The notes under the pieces are model-generated. The model searched no databases. It saw only the letters and a list, made by a program, of their open reading frames with translations, and had not been told where the DNA came from. From WHSW01 sp963781265 (lineage in GTDB: Bacteria; Actinomycetota; Thermoleophilia; Solirubrobacterales; 70-9), in the NCBI GenBank assembly GCA_963781265.1, contig CAWAFH010000018.1:62001-126000 (forward strand): a stretch of 64,000 nt of DNA, given 5' to 3'. Both the position numbers and the translations under genes were made by a program. Shown piece after piece: positions 24,729 to 33,261 of this stretch. Position 1 is the stretch's first letter. Every line of letters starts with the position of its first letter.

Positions 24729-25100
24729 TCAGCCCTGCGGCAGGTGACAGACGGCCTCGATGTTGTTGCCGTCGGGGTCGAGCACGAAGGCGCCGTAGTA
24801 GTGCTCGTGGTAGATCGGCCGCGGCCCGGGCTCGCCGTTGTCGCGCCCGCCGGCGGCCAGGGCCGCAAGGTGGAAGGCGTCGACGGTGGCGTGGTCGGGA
24901 GCCTCGAAGGCGATATGGGCCGACGGCGTCGGGTTGGGGCGCTGGGCGATCCAGAAGTAGGGCTTCTGGCCGTCGCCGAACCCGCAGGCGATGCCCTCGA
25001 CCTCCATGATCGGCTTGATCCCGAGCGGCTCCAGGGCGCCCGCGTAGAAGCTGCGGGCGGCGGCGAGATCGCTGACGTTGACGCCGACGTGATCGAGCAC
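24729..25100 (-). CDS. VOC (glyoxalase/bleomycin resistance) family protein
   Basis: The product is 123 residues from GTG 25100. A minus-strand -10 box TAGGAT (25113-25108), formed in the end of the helicase gene, lies 7 bases upstream. The paired beta-alpha-beta-beta-beta units are visible: LDHVGVNVSDLAAARSFYAG at the start, AHIAFEAPDHATVDAFH in the middle and GAFVLDPDGNNIEAVCH at the end, giving His, His and Glu metal-ligand positions. Substrate unknown; typical for small lyases or dioxygenase-like detoxification proteins. Confidence 0.8.
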   Translation of the reverse strand: MLDHVGVNVSDLAAARSFYAGALEPLGIKPIMEVEGIACGFGDGQKPYFWIAQRPNPTPSAHIAFEAPDHATVDAFHLAALAAGGRDNGEPGPRPIYHEHYYGAFVLDPDGNNIEAVCHLPQG

Positions 25101-25110
25101 GACGTCGATC

Positions 25111-27672
25111 CTAGTCGCCGGTCGCGTCCCCGTCCTCGCCGGCGGCCGAGTCCGTCGCGTCGTCGTCCTCGACGACGTCCTCCGCCTCGGCCTCGGGGGA
25201 CTCGCCCTCCTGGGCCTCGGTCTCGTCGAGGCGCTCGCGCTCGCGACCCGAGCCGGCGCCGTTGGACTCGCCGCTGTCGCGCTTCGAGCGCCGCCGGCGG
25301 CGCTTGCCGCCCTTCGGGAAGTTGCGCAGCAGCTCGCGGGCGACCGCCGAGGGCTTGCGGGCCATCCGCATCCGCGCCCCACGCAGGACCTCCTCGGCCT
25401 CCGGCGTGTGGGCGACGGCTGCGGCGAGCAGGGCGACCGCGAGGCGGCGGTCCTGCTGGCGCGCAGCGTGGACGATCCGGCGGGCGTTGCGCCCGTGGGC
25501 GCGCCCGGACGAGTTGACGAACAGCCCGAGCAGGCGCTTGGTCTCCGGCCAGCGCTGGACCGCGTACTCCTCGTGCAGCTCGCGGGTCGCCTCCGCGAGG
25601 CGCCAGACCCAGGCCTGCGCCTGGTCGCGGCGGCCGATCCGCTTCTCGGCGAGCGCCTGCAACAGCACCTTGGCCCCGGCGCGGCGCTCGTCGCGCGGCC
25701 ACGTCGCGACGACGTCGCACGCGTCGTCGAAGGGCTCCGCCTCGCGCAGGGCGGCGATCTCGGCGAGCGCCTTCAGCCGCAGCTGGTGGTTGCGGTTGCG
25801 CTGCAGGCAGGTGAGCAGGAAGCGGCGGCGCAGCTCCTTGGCCTGATCGTGCTGGATCATCGCCTTCGCGCGGCGCCAGTTGTTGGCGGTCACGCGAGCG
25901 CCGGCGAGCGCGGCCCAGGCGTGCTGCTCGGAGTAGTTGAGGTTCTCGACGGCGATTCGCCAGAGGTCGCGCTCGAGCACCGCGAGGCGCCGCTCGGGAT
26001 CGCCCGAGACGGGGAGGACGCGGCGCTCGACCCGGACCCGCCGGCCGCGCCCGCGGCGCACCGGGCCAACCACGATCGCGCCGCCGCGGTAGACGTCGCG
26101 GTCGAGCAGGCTGTGCAGCGAGACGACCGTCTCGTCGTGGGTGGTCGCGGGATGGACGAAGTCGATCACCAGGCCGGCCTCCTTGCCGGGGTTGCGCCGG
26201 GTGACGCGACCGACCCGCTGCTGGTAGACGCGCCGCGAGGCGGTCGGCGCCAGGTGCATGCAGATCGTCGCCCGGGGCGAGTTCCAGCCCTCGGCGAGCA
26301 GCATCGCGTTGCAGAGCACGTCGACCTCGCCGCGCTCGAACCCGGCGAGGATCTCGGCGAGCTCGCGCTTCGGCGTCTCGCCCGAGACGGCCTGGGCGTT
26401 GATGCCGACGTTGCGAAACGCCGCGGCGACGTTGGTCGCGTGCCTGACGCCGGCCGTGTAGACGACCCCGGGAACCTTGCGGAAGCGCGACTGGTAGAGG
26501 TCGGCAACCGCGACGTTGAAGGGCTCTTGGTCGAGCAGTGCGGCGAGCTCTTCCTGGTCGAAGTCCTGGTCGACCTCGCCGCGGCGCAGCGGCACCTTGG
26601 CGATCGTCCGCACCCCGGGGCCCGGAGGGATGCGGATGCAGCGAAGCGGCGCGATGACGCCGCGGCGCGCCGCCTGGGCGAGGTCGAACCGCGACGTCTG
26701 GGTCGGGAACAGGTCGGCGACGTGCCGGGCGATCAGGGCGCCGGTGGCGGTCATCCCGATGAACACCGGATGGGTCCACCTGCGGATGCAGGCGCTCGTC
26801 TTCTCGCCGAGGGCCGTATGGGCCTCGTCGCAGATCACGATCGAGTAGGCGTCGGAGACGCGGCCGGCGTTGCGCACGAACCACTGATAGGTCTCGACCG
26901 TGACCGGGCCGTACGGGTGATCGGCGCCGTCGAGCAGCGGCGGCGAGAGCCGCTCCTTGTAGCCGCGGTCGGAGATCTCGCCGATGAACTGGTCGACCAG
27001 GTTGCGCCGGTGGGTGAGGATCAGGATGCCGCCGGTGCGCGAGGCCTCGATGAAGCCGACCGCGGCGACGGTCTTGCCGGCGCCGGTCGCGTGCTCGAAC
27101 CAGAAGCGGCGGCTGGCGCCGGGGTCCTCGGGCGCGTCGGCGACGACGTCCTCGTCCTCGGCCTCGGGCTCCTCCCAGTCCTGGGGCTCCTCCTCGTCGG
27201 GGGCGAGCACGTCGTCGTCCTCGAGCTCGGCGATCGCGCCGTTGCCGTTCGCCGCCTCGGCCGGTGCCTCGCCGTTGCCGCGCGAGCCGTTGCCGCCGTT
27301 CTCGCGCGTGGCCGGCGCCGAGTCCTCGAGCTCGGTGACGATCGCCGCCAGCGTCCCGGAGAGGGCGTCGACCTGGTGGTCGTTGAGCTCGGCGCCGTCG
27401 AGCAGCTTCGGCTTCTCGACGTCGAGCAGCCGCTCGAGCCCGAGCAGCAGCGAGTAGTCGCCGCGCCACTCGAAGCTCGGCGCCTCGGCGCCGTCGTCGA
27501 GCTCGCCGAGGGCCGCGTCGACGGCGCGGCGGCGGGCGGTCCCGGGGGCGAGCGCGTCGAGCGCCTCGCCCGCAAGCAGGATCGGTTCGCGCGTGAACTC
27601 GCGCACCCGATCAAGGTCGGGCTCGGTCAGCTCGCCAGCCGCTCGCGCGGCTACGTCGGTCGTATCAGCCAT
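25111..27672 (-). CDS. DEAD/DEAH-box helicase with acidic insertion
   Basis: An 853-residue superfamily-2 helicase. Motif I is FEHATGAGKTVAAVGF (about 192-207), motif Ia ILTHRRNLVDQF, motif II ICDEAHTALG, motif III MTATG, motifs V-VI CNAMLLAEGWNSPRATICMH and QQRVGRVTRRNPGK. Unusually, residues 115-187, between the Q-motif-like LNDHQVDALSG and Walker A, form a disordered Asn/Gly then Asp/Glu-rich insert. The C-terminal 300 residues are helical and Arg-rich and end in a second acidic low-complexity tail (from about 795). It resembles type III restriction/XPB-like helicases but no nuclease or methylase partner lies nearby. DNA or RNA remodelling is inferred, target unknown. Confidence 0.85.
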   Translation of the reverse strand: MADTTDVAARAAGELTEPDLDRVREFTREPILLAGEALDALAPGTARRRAVDAALGELDDGAEAPSFEWRGDYSLLLGLERLLDVEKPKLLDGAELNDHQVDALSGTLAAIVTELEDSAPATRENGGNGSRGNGEAPAEAANGNGAIAELEDDDVLAPDEEEPQDWEEPEAEDEDVVADAPEDPGASRRFWFEHATGAGKTVAAVGFIEASRTGGILILTHRRNLVDQFIGEISDRGYKERLSPPLLDGADHPYGPVTVETYQWFVRNAGRVSDAYSIVICDEAHTALGEKTSACIRRWTHPVFIGMTATGALIARHVADLFPTQTSRFDLAQAARRGVIAPLRCIRIPPGPGVRTIAKVPLRRGEVDQDFDQEELAALLDQEPFNVAVADLYQSRFRKVPGVVYTAGVRHATNVAAAFRNVGINAQAVSGETPKRELAEILAGFERGEVDVLCNAMLLAEGWNSPRATICMHLAPTASRRVYQQRVGRVTRRNPGKEAGLVIDFVHPATTHDETVVSLHSLLDRDVYRGGAIVVGPVRRGRGRRVRVERRVLPVSGDPERRLAVLERDLWRIAVENLNYSEQHAWAALAGARVTANNWRRAKAMIQHDQAKELRRRFLLTCLQRNRNHQLRLKALAEIAALREAEPFDDACDVVATWPRDERRAGAKVLLQALAEKRIGRRDQAQAWVWRLAEATRELHEEYAVQRWPETKRLLGLFVNSSGRAHGRNARRIVHAARQQDRRLAVALLAAAVAHTPEAEEVLRGARMRMARKPSAVARELLRNFPKGGKRRRRRSKRDSGESNGAGSGRERERLDETEAQEGESPEAEAEDVVEDDDATDSAAGEDGDATGD

Positions 27673-27845
27673 GGGGCAAGGAAGAACGGTTCCCGCGCTG
27701 CCGTGATCCGGGATGGATGCGGCGAGCGAAGTAAGCTCAGAAGAGGCGGGCGCCGGGCGGTAATCCCCTCAGGCCGTACCGGCAATCCCTCCGCGGTCCG
27801 AGAAACAAACGGGACCGGGGACTATTGAACCACACCGGGCAGCGA
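27673..27845. other. 173-base divergent intergenic region
   Basis: Lies between the helicase and TlpA starts. It contains the near repeats CGGTAATCCC and CGGCAATCCC about 22 bases apart and a possible GACTAT -10 box about 25 bases before ATG 27846. I recognise no riboswitch or small RNA in it. Confidence 0.3.
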
Positions 27846-28439
27846 ATGAGTATCCGACCGGCCATCTTTCGCATTTCACTTGCGCTCGCCGCGCTGCTCG
27901 GCGCGCTGGCGCTCGCCGCCTGCGGGGGCGGCTCGGAGTCCGATCCGGGCGCCGCCAACCCCGACTCGGCGGCCGCCGACTACGCGAAGGCGCTCGAGGG
28001 CGCCCCGCCCGCGCTGGCGAAGCTGTACGCCGACGGCGATGCGCTCATCCCGGGCGGCACCGACGCGCTCGACCAGCAACTCGCCGCGGTCAAGGGGCAC
28101 CCGGCGGTGGTCAATGTCTGGGCGTCCTGGTGCGGCCCGTGCCGGTTCGAGTTCCCCGACTTCCAGCGGGTCTCGGCCGAGCGCGGCGACGAGGTCGCCT
28201 TCATCGGCGTCAACGCGGATGACTCCGATGACGCCGCCCAGACCTTCCTCGACGAGCTGCCGCTCCCCTACCCGAGCGTCACCGACCCCGACGGCGCGAT
28301 CAAGGACGAGTACGAGCTGCGCGGCTATCCGGCGACGGCCTTCTACAACGCGGCCGGCGAGCGCGTCTACGTCAAGCAGGGCCCGTACACGTCCAAGGAG
28401 GACCTCGAGGCCGACATCGACAAATACGCCGTCGGCTAG
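27846..28439 (+). CDS. TlpA/ResA-like thioredoxin-fold lipoprotein
   Basis: A 197-residue exported lipoprotein. The signal helix ends in the lipobox LALAAC, placing the lipid-linked Cys near residue 26. The thioredoxin domain carries WASWCGPCRFEFPDF (active-site CxxC), a cis-Pro region GYPATAFYN and an ADDSDDAAQTF helix, typical of periplasmic/extracytoplasmic thiol reductases. ResA/TlpA proteins reduce apocytochrome c cysteines, which would fit with the ccm genes upstream in this window, but the gene is unlinked to them by operon. Confidence 0.88.
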   Translation: MSIRPAIFRISLALAALLGALALAACGGGSESDPGAANPDSAAADYAKALEGAPPALAKLYADGDALIPGGTDALDQQLAAVKGHPAVVNVWASWCGPCRFEFPDFQRVSAERGDEVAFIGVNADDSDDAAQTFLDELPLPYPSVTDPDGAIKDEYELRGYPATAFYNAAGERVYVKQGPYTSKEDLEADIDKYAVG

Positions 28440-28459
28440 GAGCGGCGCAGCGACCGGTG

Positions 28460-28465
28460 GATAAT
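28460..28465 (+). promoter_or_regulatory. -10 box, leaderless-type
   Basis: GATAAT, the best match to the -10 consensus in this set, ends 6 bases before ATG 28472 of nfeD. Confidence 0.55.
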
Positions 28466-28471
28466 CCGGTC

Positions 28472-29830
28472 ATGGCACGCGCGGCTCATCTGATCGCCTG
28501 GCTCGCGCTCGCCGCCGCGCTGCTCGCCCCGGCGATCGGCTCGGCGCAGGGGGACTCGACCACCGTCCCGTCGATCGAGCTCGACGCCTCGATCAACCCG
28601 GCGACGGAGAAGTGGATCGGCTCGGCGCTCGACGACGCGGCCGACGACGGGGCGCCGCTGGCGATCATCCGGATCGACACGCCCGGCGGCCTCGAGAGCT
28701 CGATGCGGGCAATCGTCCAGGACATCCTCGACGCGCCGATGCCCGTCGTCGTCTACGTCTCCCCGAACGGCGCCCGCGCCGCCTCCGCGGGCGCCTTCAT
28801 CACGGAGGCGGGTGACGTCGCGGCGATGGCTCCGCAGACGAACATCGGCTCGGCGAGCGCGATCCAGTCGAACGGCGGGGACATCGGCGGCACGCTCGGG
28901 CTGAAGATCGAAAACGACGCCGCCGCGTTCATCCGCGCGCTCGCCCAGAGCCACGGGCGCGACGGCGAGCTCCCCGGGCAGATGGTCACCGACGCCGCGA
29001 ACTTCACCGCCGCCGAGGCGCTCGACGCGAACGCGATCGACATCGTCGCCTCCGACCAGGACGACCTGCTCGCGCAGCTCGACGGCTTCCAGGTCAAGGG
29101 CCCGAAGGCGCGGACGCTGTCGACCGCCGGGCTGACGATCGACGAGCGCCAGATGACCCTGCAGTACGAGGTCCTGCAGGTGCTGGTCAACCCGACCGTC
29201 GCCTACCTGCTGTTGCTCATCGGCCTGGTGGGAATCGCGATCGAGCTGTTCAGCCCCGGGTTGATCATCCCTGGGACGGTGGGCGTCGTCGCGCTGCTGC
29301 TCGGCGCGTTTGGCGCGTCCCAGCTGCCGATCACCGCCGCCGGGATCGCCCTGCTGGTGATCGGGATCGGGCTCCTGATCGCCGAGGCGCACCTGCCCAC
29401 CCACGGGATCCTCGGCGTGGTGGGGGTGATCGCGCTGGCCGCGTCGGGCCTGTTCCTGTTCAACACGGATTCGAGCCAGTTCGAGGTCTCGGCTCCGGTC
29501 GTGATCTTGGTCGCCGTGCTGCTCGGCGCCGGTCTGGCGCTCGCGGTGACGAAGGCGGTCGCCGCACGCCGCACGCCGGTGCAAACGGGGCGCGAGGAGC
29601 TGATCGGCACCGCCGGCGACGTGCGCGTGCCGCTGACGCCGGTCGGCCAGGTCTACGTCGACGGGGCGCTGTGGCGCGCGCGGCTGGCCGAGGACGCGGA
29701 CCCCGACGACGTCGAGCGGGTCCGCAGGCGCGGCGCTAGAGTGCGGGTCGAGGCGGTCGAGGGGTTGACGCTCCGCGTTCGGCCGCAGTCAGAGCTCGCC
29801 GCTGAGCGCGAAGAAGGAGCCCTCACGTGA
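28472..29830 (+). CDS. NfeD family membrane serine protease
   Basis: The product has 452 residues. An N-terminal signal (AAHLIAWLALAAALLAPAIG) is followed by a ClpP/SppA-type protease domain: RIDTPGGLESSMR, and nucleophile Ser in NGARAASAGAFI; the family's catalytic Lys position falls near LGLKIENDAAAF. Then come four to five membrane helices (about residues 250-360) and a C-terminal OB-fold (LIGTAGDVRVPLTPVGQVYVDG). It is directly followed, with a GTGA overlap, by a stomatin-like gene, the standard NfeD/slipin operon. In archaea the pair forms a protease that clips its stomatin partner. Confidence 0.9.
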   Translation: MARAAHLIAWLALAAALLAPAIGSAQGDSTTVPSIELDASINPATEKWIGSALDDAADDGAPLAIIRIDTPGGLESSMRAIVQDILDAPMPVVVYVSPNGARAASAGAFITEAGDVAAMAPQTNIGSASAIQSNGGDIGGTLGLKIENDAAAFIRALAQSHGRDGELPGQMVTDAANFTAAEALDANAIDIVASDQDDLLAQLDGFQVKGPKARTLSTAGLTIDERQMTLQYEVLQVLVNPTVAYLLLLIGLVGIAIELFSPGLIIPGTVGVVALLLGAFGASQLPITAAGIALLVIGIGLLIAEAHLPTHGILGVVGVIALAASGLFLFNTDSSQFEVSAPVVILVAVLLGAGLALAVTKAVAARRTPVQTGREELIGTAGDVRVPLTPVGQVYVDGALWRARLAEDADPDDVERVRRRGARVRVEAVEGLTLRVRPQSELAAEREEGALT

Positions 29831-30630
29831 CAGTCGCCATCGCCGTGATCGCAGTCATCGCGGTCTTCATCGTGATCATCCTCGCGGCCGCGATCAGGAT
29901 CCTGCGCGAGTACGAGCGCGGGGTCATCTTCCGGCTCGGCCGCCTGATCGCGCAGAAGGGCCCGGGCCTGATCCTGCTGATCCCGTTCATCGATCAGATG
30001 GTCCGGATCGACCTGCGGACGATCACCCTGAACGTGCCGCCTCAGGAAGTGATCACCAAGGACAACGTCACGGTGCGGGTCAACGCGGTCGCCTACTTCC
30101 GGGTCCTCGACCCGAACAAGGCGGTGACCGAGGTCGAGAACTTCCTCCTCGCCACCTCGCAGATCGCGCAGACGACGCTGCGCTCGGTGCTCGGCAAGGC
30201 CGAGCTCGACGCGCTGCTGTCCGAGCGCGAGCGGCTCAACGTCGAGCTGCAGCAGATCATCGACGAGCAGACCGAGCCGTGGGGGATCAAGGTCTCGACG
30301 GTCGAGGTCAAGGACGTCGAGCTGCCCGCGGACATGCAGAAGGCGATGTCGCGCCAGGCGGAGGCCGAGCGCGAGCGGCGGGCGAAGATCATCGCCGCCG
30401 ACGGCGAGTTCCAGGCCGCCGAGAAGCTCTCCCAGGCGGCCAACATCATCAGCGAGAACCCGGCGACGCTGCAGCTGCGCTACCTGCAGACGCTGGTCGA
30501 GATCGGCGTCAACAACTCCTCGACGATCGTCTTCCCGCTGCCGCTCGACCTGATCAAGCCGCTGATCGAGCCGCACGCCCAGCCGAGCGTCCCGACCCCG
30601 GCGACGCCGCCGAAGCCGCCCGAACGCTGA
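29827..30630 (+). CDS. SPFH/Band 7 (stomatin/slipin) protein
   Basis: The product has 267 residues. One N-terminal hairpin membrane segment (about residues 1-22) is followed by the SPFH domain with REYERGVIFRLGR, NVPPQEVITKDNVTVRVNAV and RSVLGKAELDALLSERERL. A coiled coil (QRQAEAERERRAKIIAADGE region, roughly 175-210) leads to a short Pro-rich tail. Stomatins organise membrane microdomains and are NfeD substrates or regulators. The start is a GTG inside the nfeD stop. Confidence 0.93.
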   Translation: MTVAIAVIAVIAVFIVIILAAAIRILREYERGVIFRLGRLIAQKGPGLILLIPFIDQMVRIDLRTITLNVPPQEVITKDNVTVRVNAVAYFRVLDPNKAVTEVENFLLATSQIAQTTLRSVLGKAELDALLSERERLNVELQQIIDEQTEPWGIKVSTVEVKDVELPADMQKAMSRQAEAERERRAKIIAADGEFQAAEKLSQAANIISENPATLQLRYLQTLVEIGVNNSSTIVFPLPLDLIKPLIEPHAQPSVPTPATPPKPPER

Positions 30631-31682
30631 CTTCGCCCGAGGTCCGCATCGATCAGCTCACCGGCCTGCGGGCGATCCTCGCACCGGGCCGAGCCGAGCG
30701 ACCCGACGCCTTCGATCCGCGGCCGGCCGAGCCGCGCCCCGACGCCGCGGAGCGGTGCCCGTTCTGCGAGGGACGCGAGGACCGCACCCCGCCCGAGGTC
30801 TGGGCGGACCGCCCCGACGGCGGCCCCGACACGCCGGGCTGGCGCACTCGCTCGGTCCCCAACCTCTACCCCGTCCTTTCCTCGAGCGGCGAGCGGCGAG
30901 CGGCGGACGGGGAGGTGCGCGCGATGGAATCGGGCATCACGAGCTCGATCGATCCCCTCGGCGCCGCCAATCGCGGCGCCCCCGAGCTGTTTCGCTCGCA
31001 GCCGGCGACCGGGGCCCACGAGGTGATCATCAGCTGTCCGGAGCACGCGACCTCGTTCGCCCAGCTCGGAGCGGAGCGGTTCGCGACGGCGGTGTCGGCC
31101 TGGCGGGAGCGGATGCGCGCCCACGGCGACGCCGCCTACGTGCACCTGATCGTCAACGAGGGCCCCGAGGCGGGCGCCTCGCTCGAGCATTCGCACGCGC
31201 AGCTCTATGCGCTCGACTTCGTCCCTGCCGCGATCGCTCGCGAGCGCGAGCGCGCCACCGCCTACCACGAGCGGACGATGGGGTCGCACCTGCTCGGCGA
31301 CGTCGCCACCGAGGAGGTCCGCCGCCGCGAGCGCTTGGTCGCCGTGGACGACGAGACCGTGCTGATCTGTCCGTGGGCGTCGCGCTCGCCCTTCGAGCTG
31401 CGGGTGATCCCACGGACGCCCGCGCCGCGGTTCGAGGACGGCGACGGCGGAGCGGCGATGGTCGCGACGGCGCTGCGAGCGCTCGCCGGCGCGCTCGGCG
31501 CGGTGCCGCAGTTCAACCTCTGGGTCCGCACCGCGCCGCGCGGCTCGGACGAGTTCTGCTGGCACATCGACATCGTCCCGCGGCTGACCACGCGGGCCGG
31601 GTTCGAGCTCGGCACCGGGGTCGAGATCAACGTCTACGAGCCCGAGCGGGCGGCGGCCGACCTGCGCGCCGCGCTCGGCTGA
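30627..31682 (+). CDS. Galactose-1-phosphate uridylyltransferase-like HIT-superfamily enzyme, probable CTG start
   Basis: The product has about 351 residues. Zinc-ligand-like ERCPFCEGRED stands near residue 40 and the catalytic histidine triad is EHSHAQLY, as in GalT and ADP-glucose phosphorylases, which transfer nucleotidyl groups through a His-NMP. The C-terminal half has GTGVEINVYEP. The start is a problem: no ATG, GTG or TTG lies in frame between the stomatin stop and the CPFC motif. CTG 30627 overlaps the upstream TGA exactly as other starts in this window do (CTGA), so a CTG start is proposed. The next usual start, about 90 codons further in, would delete the CPFC motif. Natural substrate unknown. 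Confidence 0.75.
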   Translation: MTSPEVRIDQLTGLRAILAPGRAERPDAFDPRPAEPRPDAAERCPFCEGREDRTPPEVWADRPDGGPDTPGWRTRSVPNLYPVLSSSGERRAADGEVRAMESGITSSIDPLGAANRGAPELFRSQPATGAHEVIISCPEHATSFAQLGAERFATAVSAWRERMRAHGDAAYVHLIVNEGPEAGASLEHSHAQLYALDFVPAAIARERERATAYHERTMGSHLLGDVATEEVRRRERLVAVDDETVLICPWASRSPFELRVIPRTPAPRFEDGDGGAAMVATALRALAGALGAVPQFNLWVRTAPRGSDEFCWHIDIVPRLTTRAGFELGTGVEINVYEPERAAADLRAALG

Positions 31683-31689
31683 GCGTCGG

Positions 31690-32448
31690 GTGCTGCGCAC
31701 GATCCGCAAGGGCGCCTGGTGGGTGCTGTCGCCGTTCGCCCTCGGCACCGCGCTGGTCGCGCGCCACAGCGGCCGCGCCGTGCTCAGCGGGCCGTTCGAG
31801 GGGATGCGCTACCCGGCCGCCTTCGTGCCGCGGCTGCTGTTCAGCGGCCCGTACCAGGTCGGCAGCTTCGAGCTCGAGCTGCAGCCGGCGATCGAGCGGG
31901 CGATCGGCGGGGCCCCGGAGCTGATCGTCAACGTCGGCTGCGCCGAGGGCTACTACGCCGTCGGGCTCGCCACCCGGCTGCCGTGGGCGCAGACGGTCGC
32001 CTTCGAGCTCGACCCCACGCTGCGCGAGGCGGCGGCGCAGCTCGCCCGCCTCAACGGCGTCGACGCGCGGCTCGAGCTGCGCGGGCTGTGCACGGCCGGC
32101 GAGCTCACGGCGCTGGCGTCGCGGGCGGCGGCGGACACGTTCGTGCTCATGGACTGCGAGGGCGCCGAGGCCGAGCTCGCGGATCCCGAGGCGGTGCCGT
32201 GGCTGGCGGGCGCCCAGCTCCTGATCGAGCTTCATCCGGCGATCCACCCCGACATCCGCGAGCGGCTCGAGCGCCGGTTCGAACCCACCCACGAGCTCGA
32301 GCTGATCGGCTCGCAGGTGCGGCGGGCGAGCACGTTCGACGGCGTCCTGCGCCCGATCCGCGGCCTGCGCCGGATCGATCGCGAGCTGCTCGTCGCCGAG
32401 TTTCGCGACGGCCCCCAGGACTGGCTGCTCGCGACGCCGCGCAGCTAG
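31690..32448 (+). CDS. FkbM-like SAM-dependent methyltransferase
   Basis: A 252-residue protein from GTG 31690. Motif I is IVNVGCAEGYYAVGLA, acidic AFELDPT follows strand 2, and FVLMDCEGAEAELAD matches the FkbM-family motif. The N-terminus (RKGAWWVLSPFALGTALVAR) is a hydrophobic, membrane-associating helix. It probably O-methylates a glycan or lipid-linked acceptor; this is family inference. It follows the GalT-like gene by 7 bases and may share its transcript. Confidence 0.75.
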   Translation: MLRTIRKGAWWVLSPFALGTALVARHSGRAVLSGPFEGMRYPAAFVPRLLFSGPYQVGSFELELQPAIERAIGGAPELIVNVGCAEGYYAVGLATRLPWAQTVAFELDPTLREAAAQLARLNGVDARLELRGLCTAGELTALASRAAADTFVLMDCEGAEAELADPEAVPWLAGAQLLIELHPAIHPDIRERLERRFEPTHELELIGSQVRRASTFDGVLRPIRGLRRIDRELLVAEFRDGPQDWLLATPRS

Positions 32449-32491
32449 CCTGCAGCGGGTTGTCGAACACCCAGGACTCAGGAGGTCGAGC

Positions 32492-33208
32492 GTGTCGGTT
32501 CAGGAAGCTCTGTCGCAGTTCAAGGAGACCGAGGGGGGCGAGGCGTTTCGGCTCCAGAACTCGAAGCTGCTCAAGGTCGAGCTCGCGGGCGAGGAGATCC
32601 AGACCAAGCTCGGCTCGATGGTCGCCTACCAGGGCGACGTCAAGTTCGAGCACGCCGGCTCCGGCGGGCTCTCGCGGATGCTCAAGAAGGCGGTCACCAA
32701 CGAGGGGACCCAGCTGATGAAGGTCTCGGGCAGCGGCGAGGTGTTCCTGGCCGACACGGCGCAGGAGATCCAGCTGCTGAAGCTCGCGGGCGAGAAGATC
32801 ACCGTGAACGGCCCGCACGTGCTCGCCTTCGAGGCGGGCATCGACTGGGACATCAAGCGGGTCGAGGGAGCCTCCGGAGCGCTCGCCGGCGGGCTCTACA
32901 ACATGGAGCTCTCCGGGACCGGGACGGTGGCGCTGGTCACCGACGGCCCACCCGTCCTGCTCGAGCTCGACGGGACGGAGACCTTCGCCGACCCCCAGGC
33001 GGCGATCACCTGGTCCGAGGGCGTCTCGAGCGCCGTGAAGACCGACGTCAACCTGAAGACGTTCATCGGCAAGGGCTCCGGGGAGACCATCCAGCTCGCC
33101 TTCTCGGGCCAGGGCTGGCTGCTGATCCAGCCGTCCGAGGGACGGGTGGCCGGCAAGGCCGGGGGCGGCGGCGCGACGGGTGCGCTCGGAAACCTCCTCG
33201 GGGGCTAG
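32492..33208 (+). CDS. AIM24 family protein
   Basis: The product has 238 residues and starts at GTG 32492, with AGGAGG 7 bases upstream. The double beta-helix AIM24/TRAP-like repeats are visible in KVELAGEEIQTKLGSMVAYQ, KVSGSGEVFLADTAQEI and SGQGWLLIQPS. The family is widespread, with a mitochondrial relative affecting inner-membrane shape; bacterial function is unknown. The last 20 residues are Gly-rich. A very strong hairpin follows the stop. Confidence 0.88.
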   Translation: MSVQEALSQFKETEGGEAFRLQNSKLLKVELAGEEIQTKLGSMVAYQGDVKFEHAGSGGLSRMLKKAVTNEGTQLMKVSGSGEVFLADTAQEIQLLKLAGEKITVNGPHVLAFEAGIDWDIKRVEGASGALAGGLYNMELSGTGTVALVTDGPPVLLELDGTETFADPQAAITWSEGVSSAVKTDVNLKTFIGKGSGETIQLAFSGQGWLLIQPSEGRVAGKAGGGGATGALGNLLGG

Positions 33209-33218
33209 TCCCGCGGAG

Positions 33219-33246
33219 CCTGGCCGGGCTGCGGAGCCCGGCCAGG
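33219..33246 (+). terminator. Strong GC hairpin after the AIM24 gene
   Basis: CCTGGCCGGGCT pairs perfectly with AGCCCGGCCAGG around a GCGG tetraloop. There is no T-run. It ends exactly where the next gene's -10 box begins, so it insulates the two units. Confidence 0.65.
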
Positions 33247-33252
33247 TACGCT
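33247..33252 (+). promoter_or_regulatory. -10 box, leaderless-type
   Basis: TACGCT directly abuts the preceding terminator hairpin and ends 9 bases before ATG 33262. Confidence 0.45.
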
Positions 33253-33261
33253 GCCCCGCCT

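Noticed and set aside
25408..27828. A long open frame (about 800 codons) on the plus strand opposite the helicase
   Set aside because: It is an antisense shadow in GC-rich DNA: repetitive Arg/Ala/Gly/Val composition, no motifs, and the opposite strand encodes a helicase with all motifs in order.
27673..27845. Possible riboswitch or small RNA upstream of the TlpA gene
   Set aside because: The two AATCCC near-repeats looked suggestive, but I could match no known riboswitch core (c-di-GMP, c-di-AMP, glycine, cobalamin).
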